Shown here: positions 1-5,778 of the stretch, piece after piece | Position numbering within the stretch: the first letter of the stretch is position 1 | Layout of the letters: each line of letters opens with the position of its first letter | NCBI GenBank assembly: GCA_937884015.1 | Contig: CALGBV010000441.1 | Location: 1-9,270 of the forward strand | Source of the DNA: an uncultured Bacteroidales bacterium | Lineage (GTDB): Bacteria; Bacteroidota; Bacteroidia; Bacteroidales; F082 | DNA: 9,270 bases | Direction of reading: 5' to 3' | Translations under genes and position numbers: made by a program | Notes under the pieces: generated by a model | Told to the model about the DNA's origin: nothing | Databases searched by the model: none | Seen by the model: only the letters and a program-made list of their open reading frames with translations

Positions 1-276
1 AACAAGCTGATGCACAGCGGGCAAGGATGGCTCGCCCGTCTCGCCGCAGTTGAAGGTGTTGCTCATGGTGATTTCCGAAAAAATGCCTTTTTCGGTGTTG
101 ACAGCGTTGGCTTCGATGCTGCCGAAAGAGAAAGTGGCGGTGAAGCCTTTTTCGGTCACGTTATTGCATTGCTGCACAGATTTGGCGCCATTCAGATTGA
201 TGCGGTTTTGCGCCTGTGCACTGAAAAACATTCCTAATGAGAGGATTAGGCCGAGGATGATGCTTGTCTTTTTCAT
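1..276 (-). CDS. Gingipain-like (C25 family) secreted peptidase, N-terminal fragment
   Basis: The ATG is at 276-274 and the frame stays open to the window edge, giving 92 codons. Residues 1-22 form a signal peptide: MKK, a hydrophobic stretch, then SAQAQ, the usual Bacteroidetes pattern. The rest (GFTATFSFGSIE, then GIFSEITM, then GETGEPSLPAV) follows the gingipain-propeptide pattern, in which a short beta-rich stretch is followed by a 'G-x-P-x-LP' motif. In that family the propeptide precedes a caspase-like cysteine protease exported by the T9SS. The catalytic domain and any C-terminal sorting domain lie outside the window, so the family call rests on the propeptide alone. It could instead be another T9SS protein that borrows this propeptide. 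A promoter box 40 nt upstream and two T9SS cargo genes next door fit an exported protein. The start is the only ATG that places the signal peptide correctly. Confidence 0.7.
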   Translation of the reverse strand, partial: MKKTSIILGLILSLGMFFSAQAQNRINLNGAKSVQQCNNVTEKGFTATFSFGSIEANAVNTEKGIFSEITMSNTFNCGETGEPSLPAVHQLV

Positions 277-316
277 AAAATGAATGTTAGCGGGTTATGA
301 TTGATTTTTGAGTTGA

Positions 317-324
317 CAAAAGTA
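317..324 (-). promoter_or_regulatory. Bacteroidetes -7 promoter box for the C25-like gene
   Basis: Read on the minus strand the site is TACTTTTG, an exact match to the Bacteroidetes primary-sigma -7 consensus TAnnTTTG. It lies about 40 nt before the ATG at 276. No clear -33 TTTG was seen at the expected distance. It is assigned from consensus and position only. Confidence 0.5.
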
Positions 325-373
325 GGAAATATTTGGAAAAGGGACGCGATTTTTGAAATTTACATTATTTCCC

Positions 374-416
374 AAAAAGGAAACCGTCACCCAAGCCAAT
401 GCCTGAATGACGGTTT
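374..416 (-). terminator. Rho-independent terminator downstream of the 493-2073 gene
   Basis: The arms AAACCGTCA (381-389) and TGACGGTTT (408-416) are perfect 9-bp complements around an 18-nt loop. On the minus strand the stem is followed by CC and then TTTTT (374-378). The other face ends in TTTTTT, so it could also act on plus-strand transcripts, although no plus-strand gene points at it. It ends the transcript of the sorting-domain gene before the C25-like promoter. Confidence 0.6.
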
Positions 417-422
417 TTTGTT

Positions 423-488
423 GTAGAGACGCGATTCATCGCGTCTCAAACCCATCGAAATTTAGACGCGATTCATCGCGTCTCTACA
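423..488. repeat. REPIN-like pair of inverted palindromes (GAGACGCGAT core)
   Basis: Two near-identical palindromes, 426-447 and 464-485, each have arms GAGACGCGAT and ATCGCGTCTC (the second lacks the outermost G) around a TC centre. They are separated by 16 nt. The outer halves also pair: TGTAGAGACGCGAT at 423-436 is the exact reverse complement of 475-488. The unit can therefore fold as two hairpins or one long hairpin, the architecture of a REP doublet (REPIN or BIME). It begins 4 nt beyond the stop codon of the 493-2073 gene, so it would sit in that mRNA's 3' end ahead of the terminator. In other bacteria such units are scattered in intergenic DNA and may be moved by RAYT transposases. 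No RAYT gene is in the window. Confidence 0.75.
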
Positions 489-492
489 GAGA

Positions 493-702
493 TTATCTAA
501 TCACAGTCTTCTTCACCGTGACATTGCCGTTAGCATCATTCATTCTAACGATGTAAAGGCCTTTGGTCATGTCGCTGAGGTTGATTTCGGCAGCGTTGCC
601 GTTGGCTTTTACGGTCTTGATGCTTTGTCCGGTGATGCTGATGATTTCCACTTGGATGAGGCCTTCGCTGGAAACGATGAGGCTGTTGCCGTTTTGGAAG
701 AT
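493..702 (-). repeat. Near-identical sorting-domain repeat, copy A
   Basis: This 3' segment encodes the T9SS C-terminal domain and aligns without gaps to 2201-2410. Nine mismatches were counted by eye over 210 positions, about 96% identity. Five of them are clustered near the stop codon. Identity drops beyond the segment, towards the gene bodies. Confidence 0.8.
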
Positions 703-2073
703 TTCGGCTGACATCGCGTTTTCCGGAACAGAAGCAGTAGGTCCCATGATGCCATTTATGTCGATGTTCTGGCCGTAGATGTTGCTGGTGGATTGGTTGA
801 CCCATGCGATGATGTTCTGTCCGTTATGGAAGCCAGAGGCTCTGCTGTTGAGTGCTTTCTTGTCAACGATGGAATTCATTTGTGTGTGCCAGGTCTGGTT
901 GCCGTTCATGTTGAAGCCAATAGCTTCAATTCTACCACTTTCTGGATTAGGACCATAATAGTATGCCACCATGAAGCCACTGCCGTCAGGATAGGCATGT
1001 ATCATTGGTGCACTATTATCTGAAATGCCATCCTCGGCGATGGTAATGCCATCTCCCCAAAGCACTTCGCCTGTCATGGTGATGCGATTTATTAATAGTT
1101 TTGTTTTGTTTTGTATATAAACTATGATGATGTCGTGTGTTTCAGGGTCGATGGTGGCGTGTGCTTCCCCAAAGGTAGAAGCTGCTTCGAAGGAGTGTAC
1201 AGGAATGCCGAATGGTTCGCTGATGGTTGATAAGCCGTTGGCATCGAAATGGAAGACGAAAGTGTTGAATCCCCCCAAACTGTCAGGGCATAAAGTGTAA
1301 GCATAACCGCCGCCAATTCCATCAGAGATTGCAGTGTGGGTGTAGCCTTGGGGATAAATCTTTTCTTCCATGAGCCGGACTGGTGTGGATGCGGGTTCGC
1401 CATCAAGTACGAAACCTTCCACCCAAATCTCTTTATCTACCTCAATTGCGTCCGAACTGTATTTTTCGTATGTTACAAATACGACGCCTTCAGAACCAGG
1501 TGTCATGCGCGCGTTTCTGCATTTGTATCTAAGACTTGAGATGGTTGCGGCGGAGTTGAGTGTGCCGTAAGGATTGCTGTAACGCAGGTAGGTGTTTTCC
1601 TCGTCTTCGGCCATGATCCACACACTGCCGTCAGGACCAGCTTGAAGTTGCGTTTTCGAATATATTGTGCTGTCATGGGGTAGCCCGAAAACGGAAACAC
1701 CTTGTTCGCCCCAAAGCGCGTTGCCGTCTTTGTCGAATTTCATGGCGATACATTCTCCGTTGGCATTGATGAAGCTTGTCACAACAGCGTTGTCGGCGGT
1801 GGTAGTAATGTCAGCATCCGCACGGCTTTCGATGTGAATGCCAGCATCGCCCCATTGTGGGACACCGTTCACATCGACGCGTTGCAGGTTGCTGCCATCA
1901 GCGTCCCATAGAATGTAAGTGTCGCCAGTGGGTTCGTTGGTGCTTAGCTTGACATTCCAGGAATATGAAGGCGCAGTGGCCAATTTGGTGTTTATTGCCG
2001 GGTCGTTGACCCATTGTGCTTGCAGTGCGCTGACAGCAAAGGCACCGATCAGAAAGAGTAATGATTTCTTCAT
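493..2073 (-). CDS. T9SS-secreted protein with DxxGxxxWG repeats and type A sorting domain
   Basis: A 526-residue protein. Residues 1-20 are a signal peptide ending ALQAQ. The body carries recurring 'D-x-x-G-x-x-x-W-G-x-x-G' units at about 67-80, 113-128 and 331-345, with weaker ones near 275-290 and 386-400. This suggests a beta-propeller-like extracellular fold (inference). Residues about 452-526 form a T9SS type A C-terminal domain: IFQNGNSLIVSS, then VEIISITGQSIKTV, then INLSDMTKGLYIVRM, ending KKTVIR. This domain directs outer-membrane translocation and surface attachment or release. No catalytic motif was recognised, so the function is unknown. The gene is paralogous to 2201-4123, shares its leader motif, and has its own promoter box and terminator, so it is probably monocistronic. 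Compared with that paralogue it lacks the FN3-like module. Confidence 0.85.
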   Translation of the reverse strand: MKKSLLFLIGAFAVSALQAQWVNDPAINTKLATAPSYSWNVKLSTNEPTGDTYILWDADGSNLQRVDVNGVPQWGDAGIHIESRADADITTTADNAVVTSFINANGECIAMKFDKDGNALWGEQGVSVFGLPHDSTIYSKTQLQAGPDGSVWIMAEDEENTYLRYSNPYGTLNSAATISSLRYKCRNARMTPGSEGVVFVTYEKYSSDAIEVDKEIWVEGFVLDGEPASTPVRLMEEKIYPQGYTHTAISDGIGGGYAYTLCPDSLGGFNTFVFHFDANGLSTISEPFGIPVHSFEAASTFGEAHATIDPETHDIIIVYIQNKTKLLINRITMTGEVLWGDGITIAEDGISDNSAPMIHAYPDGSGFMVAYYYGPNPESGRIEAIGFNMNGNQTWHTQMNSIVDKKALNSRASGFHNGQNIIAWVNQSTSNIYGQNIDINGIMGPTASVPENAMSAEIFQNGNSLIVSSEGLIQVEIISITGQSIKTVKANGNAAEINLSDMTKGLYIVRMNDANGNVTVKKTVIR

Positions 2074-2108
2074 TTTCTTATGAATTTAGTTTGTAATGAT
2101 TTTGGCTG

Positions 2109-2116
2109 CAAAGGTA
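2109..2116 (-). promoter_or_regulatory. -7 promoter box and conserved leader for the 493-2073 gene
   Basis: The minus-strand sequence is TACCTTTG, an exact TAnnTTTG match, 35 nt before the ATG at 2073. Between box and start is a 19-nt leader motif (2084-2102) identical to that of the paralogous gene at 4133-4151. No Shine-Dalgarno sequence is visible, which is normal in Bacteroidetes. Confidence 0.6.
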
Positions 2117-2135
2117 TGTTTTTTCTGTTTTATGT

Positions 2136-2179
2136 AAAAAAAAAGAATAGGATGGCCATATTCTTGACAGTCCTATTCT
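2136..2179 (-). terminator. Rho-independent terminator downstream of the interrupted T9SS gene
   Basis: The arms AGAATAGGA (2144-2152) and TCCTATTCT (2171-2179) pair perfectly over 9 bp around an 18-nt loop. On the minus strand the stem runs straight into a tract of nine T (2136-2144, the last base shared with the stem). It lies 21 nt beyond the stop codon at 2201 and insulates the two paralogues from each other. This is the clearest terminator in the window. Confidence 0.8.
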
Positions 2180-2200
2180 CATTATTTGCTATGATGTGAG

Positions 2201-2410
2201 TTATCTAATCACAGTCTTCTTCACCACGGTATTGTCGTTAGCATCATTCATTCTAACGATGTAAAGGCCTTTGGTCATGTCGCTGAGGTCGATTTCGGCA
2301 GCGTTGCCGTTGGCTTTCACGGTCTTGATGCTTTGTCCGGTGATGCTGATGATTTCCACTTGGCTGAGCCCTTCGCTGGAAACGATGAGGCTGTTGCCGT
2401 TTTGGAAGAT
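2201..2410 (-). repeat. Near-identical sorting-domain repeat, copy B
   Basis: This is the partner of 493-702: 210 positions, nine mismatches, no gaps. It encodes the last 69 residues of the interrupted paralogue plus its stop. The high DNA identity in this segment alone suggests gene conversion or recent copying of the secretion-signal module. Confidence 0.8.
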
Positions 2411-2439
2411 GCTGGCCGACATTGCGTTTTCATTAACTG

Positions 2440-2731
2440 CAGTGACGGTAACGGTAATATGGTCGGCGCCATCGGGTGTGAGTGCGAAGTCGGATTCGCA
2501 ATCTTCGTAGACGGCGGTCAGGCGGTAGGTGTAGTTGCCGATAGGCACTTCGTCGAAGTAGCTTGTCAAGGTTCCGTCGATATTGATGACGGCCTCGTCT
2601 TCGACTCTGTAAAGATTGTAGGAGAGAGGTTGTGTTTCAGGTGCTTCCCATGTAATCATGGTGCCGAAAGTCTCGTTTTCTTCATTCCAGAAATATTCGC
2701 CTTCAAGGTTGGTGGGAGGATAGCAGGTTGC
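2440..2731 (-). other. FN3-like module present only in the interrupted paralogue
   Basis: About 97 codons between conserved flanks (NIDIKGTLGP on one side, ENAMSASIFQNGN on the other) have no counterpart in the 493-2073 protein, where the flanks nearly touch. Features such as PPTNLEG, ITWEAPE, LSYNLYRVED, YFDEVPIGNYTYRLTAVY and CESDF give the alternating beta-strand pattern of a fibronectin type III domain as used in Bacteroidetes secreted proteins. The boundaries are approximate. Confidence 0.65.
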
Positions 2732-4156
2732 AGGTGCAACAGGTCCTAAGGTACCTTTTATGTCGATGTTTTGGCCGTAGATGTTGCCATCATTTTGATT
2801 AGTCCAGACAAGGATGTTTTGTCCGTTGTGGAAACCGCTGCTGTTTTCGGCGCCGGTTTTTGCATCTTGGATGGTGTTGATGTGTGTGCGCCAAGACTGG
2901 TTGCCGTCCATGTCGAAACCGATGGCTTCAATTGGCGTGCCGCCGTATGGGCCGTTCATGTAGGAAACCATGAAACCGCTGCCGTCAGGATAAGCATCGA
3001 TTTTTGCGTCGGTGTATTCAAAGCCGTTGTCGTCGGCAATGAGTAAGCCTTCGCCCCAAAGCACTTCGCCCGTCGGGGTGATGCGGTTTAAATAAAGTCT
3101 TGATTCGTATTGTGAATAAGAATCGGTTTGGCGGTAAACCAGAATGATGTCGTGGGTTACTGGGTCAACAGTGGCGTATGGGTTGCCATAGAAATTGGCG
3201 GGGTCGGTGGTGTGAACCATGGCGCCATTCGGGTTGCTGATGGTCGATACGCCGTTGGCATCGAAGTGGAAGACGTAGGTGTTGAATGCTTCGGCGATGC
3301 CTGAGTGGAAGATGTAGGCATAACCGCCGCCCATTCCGTCGGAGATTTCATAGTGAATGTATGTGGAACCGAAAACTTGTGAAGCCATGAGTTGGGCTGG
3401 AGGTGTGGCGAGGCCTCCATCAGTAGCGTAGCCGGCTACCCAGATTTGTTTGTCAACATACCACATCCCCGAACCTATTTTTTCGTAGGTTACGAAAACG
3501 ACACCGTCAGGACCAGGGGTCAAGAGAGCAAACAGGCATCTCACGCCTGAGTCAGAGATGGTGGCGGTGGGGTTGAGTGTGCCGTCGGCATTGATGTAGC
3601 GCAAGTATAAGTCTTGAGTGTCGGAGACCAAAACCCAAACGCCGCCATCGTTGCCGGCTTGGAGTTCCACTCTCGAGCAGCCGTAGCTTCCGGTAGGAAA
3701 ATCGATGACCGAAATGCCTTGTTCGCCCCAAACGGCGTTACCGTCTTTGTCGAATTTCATGGCAATGCATTCGCCTTCATAGTTGGCAAATCAAGTCACC
3801 ACGCCATTGTCGGAAGTGGCATCCATGGCATAGCCTTCCGAATAAGAGGAAAACTGGTGGCTGCTGACGTGAAGGCCAGCGTCGCCCCATTGCGGGATGC
3901 CGTTCACATCGAGGCGTTGCAGGTTGACAGCCCAGCCGTTGGAGGCCATGTCGCTCCATTGGATATAGGTGTTGCCTGAAGCCTCGTGGGTGGCAATGTA
4001 AATTTCGCCGGCATCGTCGGATGCAGTGGCTAATCTGGTGTTGGCTGTAGGGTCGTCGACCCATTGTGCCTGCAATGCACTGAAAGCAAATGCGCAAATC
4101 AGAAAGAATATGTTCTTTTTCATTTTGTAAGGATTTAGTTTGTAATGATTTGGAGG

Positions 4157-4164
4157 CAAAAATA
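4157..4164 (-). promoter_or_regulatory. -7 promoter box and conserved leader for the interrupted T9SS gene
   Basis: The minus-strand sequence is TATTTTTG, an exact TAnnTTTG match, 33 nt before the ATG at 4123. A possible -33 TTTG lies about 22 nt further upstream. The leader between box and start contains the 19-nt motif at 4133-4151 that is identical to 2084-2102 of the paralogue. Confidence 0.6.
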
Positions 4165-4212
4165 ATGATTTTTGAAATCCAAAAGCCAAATAAAGGATTT
4201 AATACGTTTTTT

Positions 4213-5553
4213 TTAGACTTGTTTCAGCAAAAATGCCATGTAAAGAGGTAGTGTCAGCACAGCACCTTCGCGTCCAATGTTGTAGTTTCCGAGCTTGATA
4301 ACCGAATCAACGTGATATTTTTCGGGATGTGCCAGAATGGTTTTTGCGCTTTTTGTGTTGCCTGTGCTGGCTTTCACTTCCAAAAGCGTACATTTGCCTT
4401 TGTAGCGCATGACGAAATCAATTTCAAGACCGGAATCCTTGTGATAATAGTAAAGTTTTCGTCCCATTTTGTTGAAAATGTCGGCAATGAGATTCTCGAA
4501 GATGGCTCCTTTGTAGCCAAACAAGTTGCCTTGCAGGATGTCAAATTGTGTTCCGTCTTCCAGCATTGAGACGAAAAGCCCCGTGTCGGCCATATAGACT
4601 TTAAAGATGTCTTTTATTGCGTTTCCATCTAATGGTAATTCCGTGATTGATAGGTTGTAGCAGCGTGCAATGATACCGGCATCCTCAATCCATTGCAGCG
4701 AACCTGCATATTTTGCCGCCGTTGAACCTTTCTTGATGAGCGAATATTGGAATTTCTTATTTTCCTTTGCCAATTGTGCGGGAATGCTTTCAAAACACTC
4801 GCGGATACAAGGTTTGTCGGAGTCGGAAGCGTACTTCACCATATCATCCTGGTATTCGTCGACAATGTTTTCCTGGATTTTTTTCACGGTTTCCATGTTG
4901 TGCGTCTCAATGAATGCATTGACGGCTTCGGGCATTCCGCCAACGACGGCATATTGTAGCAACAATTCGTGCAAACGTTTATGAATGGCCAAAGGGACAG
5001 GAACTTCATCTTCCAGGCATTTGCTGATTTTGTCAATGACGGGTTGCGTTATGCCGTTGGCCCACAAAAATTCTTCATAATCAAGCGGATGCATTTCGAT
5101 AATGTGTTCGTATCCTACGGGTACGGAGCGCGGCACTTCTTTTTCGCCGTTTGCTTTCTTTATGCCATAACCTTTTACGCCAAGCAGCGAACCGGTGCTG
5201 ATGACATCAAACCGGCCATCCATTTTGAAGAATTTCAAGGAGGTTCTTGCTTGCGGGCAATCCTGAATTTCGTCAAAAATAAGGCAAGTTTTATTGGGTT
5301 CGAAAACGGCTCCTTTCACTAAAGTTGTCAAGTTGATGATGATGTCGTCCACATCCAAGGAGTTTTCAAATGCAGTTGACAAGGTCGGCTTTTTTGCAAA
5401 ATTCAGGTATACGACATGCTTGTAATGTTCTTTCGCAAACTTCTGGACAATGTAGGTTTTGCCACATTGTCTGACCCCTTTAATTACCAGCGGCATCTTG
5501 TTTTTACTTTCTTTCCATTCAAGTAACTGATATTCAATCTTTCTATTTAACAT
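4213..5553 (-). CDS. AAA family ATPase with DUF4143 and PD-(D/E)XK-like C-terminus
   Basis: 446 residues, a typical full length for this family. The N-terminal AAA domain has Walker A GVRQCGKT (26-33), Walker B LIFDE (91-95) and a sensor-like STGS (119-122). A VVGGMPEAV motif (203-211) marks the linker to DUF4143. The C-terminal part resembles a PD-(D/E)XK nuclease fold: GAIFENLIADIF (349-360), LEIDF with D379, and LLEVKAS with E392 and K394. Proteins of this type are abundant in Bacteroidetes and some archaea, often in many copies per genome. Their cellular role is not settled; defence, mobile-element or regulatory roles have been suggested from architecture. Acting on nucleic acid is an inference. 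The gene is isolated, with its promoter inside three spaced direct repeats, which suggests its own regulation. It has no close operon partner, and no terminator hairpin was seen before the next promoter at 4157. Confidence 0.9.
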   Translation of the reverse strand: MLNRKIEYQLLEWKESKNKMPLVIKGVRQCGKTYIVQKFAKEHYKHVVYLNFAKKPTLSTAFENSLDVDDIIINLTTLVKGAVFEPNKTCLIFDEIQDCPQARTSLKFFKMDGRFDVISTGSLLGVKGYGIKKANGEKEVPRSVPVGYEHIIEMHPLDYEEFLWANGITQPVIDKISKCLEDEVPVPLAIHKRLHELLLQYAVVGGMPEAVNAFIETHNMETVKKIQENIVDEYQDDMVKYASDSDKPCIRECFESIPAQLAKENKKFQYSLIKKGSTAAKYAGSLQWIEDAGIIARCYNLSITELPLDGNAIKDIFKVYMADTGLFVSMLEDGTQFDILQGNLFGYKGAIFENLIADIFNKMGRKLYYYHKDSGLEIDFVMRYKGKCTLLEVKASTGNTKSAKTILAHPEKYHVDSVIKLGNYNIGREGAVLTLPLYMAFLLKQV

Positions 5554-5558
5554 TTCTA

Positions 5559-5643
5559 AACTTTTTCAAACGACTTTCCGCTGCAAAGATAAACTTTTTC
5601 AAGGGACTTTTTACATATTTGCACAACTTTTTCAAGGGACTTT
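5559..5643 (-). repeat. Three 19-bp direct repeats at exact 33-bp spacing around the ATPase promoter
   Basis: On the minus strand the unit is AAAGTCCCTTGAAAAAGTT at 5625-5643 and 5592-5610 (identical), and AAAGTCGTTTGAAAAAGTT at 5559-5577 (two mismatches). Starts are exactly 33 bp apart, with 14-nt spacers of unrelated sequence. Each unit itself holds two ACTTT half-sites 13 bp apart (plus-strand starts 5560, 5573, 5593, 5606, 5626, 5639). The -7 box lies between the second and third units, and the third ends 5 nt before the start codon. Spacing near three helical turns would put all copies on the same face of the DNA, as for a cooperative operator (inference). The binder is unknown; the ATPase itself is one candidate. 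Confidence 0.8.
5584..5591 (-). promoter_or_regulatory. -7 promoter box of the AAA ATPase gene
   Basis: The minus-strand sequence is TATCTTTG, an exact TAnnTTTG match, directly abutting the second direct repeat (5592-5610) and 30 nt before the ATG at 5553. A transcript starting a few bases downstream would begin in or next to the third repeat, so a protein bound to the repeats should affect initiation directly. Confidence 0.65.
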
Positions 5644-5689
5644 TTTGTAAAATTTTAGAAATCAAGTGGTTGTATAATGAATAAATAAC

Positions 5690-5721
5690 ACAAAGAGACG
5701 CATAATCACACGTCTCTTTGT
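5690..5721 (-). terminator. Hairpin terminator downstream of the Sel1-S41 operon
   Basis: The arms ACAAAGAGACG (5690-5700) and CGTCTCTTTGT (5711-5721) pair perfectly over 11 bp around a 10-nt loop. It lies about 57 nt beyond the stop of the S41 gene. The downstream minus-strand sequence is only moderately T-rich (GTTATTTATT), so it is a weaker intrinsic terminator than the one at 2136-2179. Its GAGACG core echoes the palindromes at 423-488, so it may be a diverged member of that repeat family. Confidence 0.55.
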
Positions 5722-5778
5722 TTCAAAATGCAATAAATCAAAATGTTATCTCTAATTTATAGCCAAAAGTTCAAAATC

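Larger units (their letters stand above)
2201..4123 (-). pseudogene. Paralogous T9SS cargo gene interrupted by an in-frame TGA
   Basis: The frame runs from ATG 4123-4121 to TAA 2203-2201, 640 codons before the stop, with one internal TGA at 3793-3791 (codon 111). Both sides align in the same frame with the 493-2073 protein: VVT-stop-FANYEGECIAMKF against VVTSFINANGECIAMKF. This is therefore a point nonsense change, not a frameshift. A single base change to TCA would restore the paralogue's serine. Order: signal peptide 1-20; W-G repeat body (DVNGIPQWG at 72-80, DKDGNAVWG at 125-133, TPTGEVLWG at 349-357); FN3-like module about 466-561; T9SS type A sorting domain about 566-640. Translation would give only 110 residues from the 5' part, without a sorting signal. 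Internal ATG 3760 opens a long frame but has no signal peptide. A sequencing or assembly error remains possible. I chose ATG 4123 over the upstream in-frame ATG 4189 because it starts the signal peptide and lies downstream of the promoter. Confidence 0.8.

Noticed and set aside
10..237. Plus-strand open frame of 75 codons at the left end
   Set aside because: The minus strand reads as a signal peptide plus gingipain-type propeptide through the same bases, which is far better supported.
2333..2749. Plus-strand open frame of 138 codons
   Set aside because: It lies wholly antisense to the sorting-domain/FN3 region of the interrupted T9SS gene, has no recognisable domain or promoter, and follows from the codon bias of the opposite strand.
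3791..3793. TGA read as selenocysteine or as a recoded sense codon
   Set aside because: The paralogue has serine here, no obvious stem-loop follows the codon, and other genes in the window use TGA-free frames without any sign of a changed code.
4124..4189. Upstream start of the interrupted T9SS gene at 4189
   Set aside because: It would precede the -7 promoter box and bury the signal peptide behind 22 residues.
5559..5643. CRISPR-like array
   Set aside because: There are only three 19-bp units with 14-nt spacers, and a promoter lies inside the array. The geometry fits an operator and not a CRISPR.
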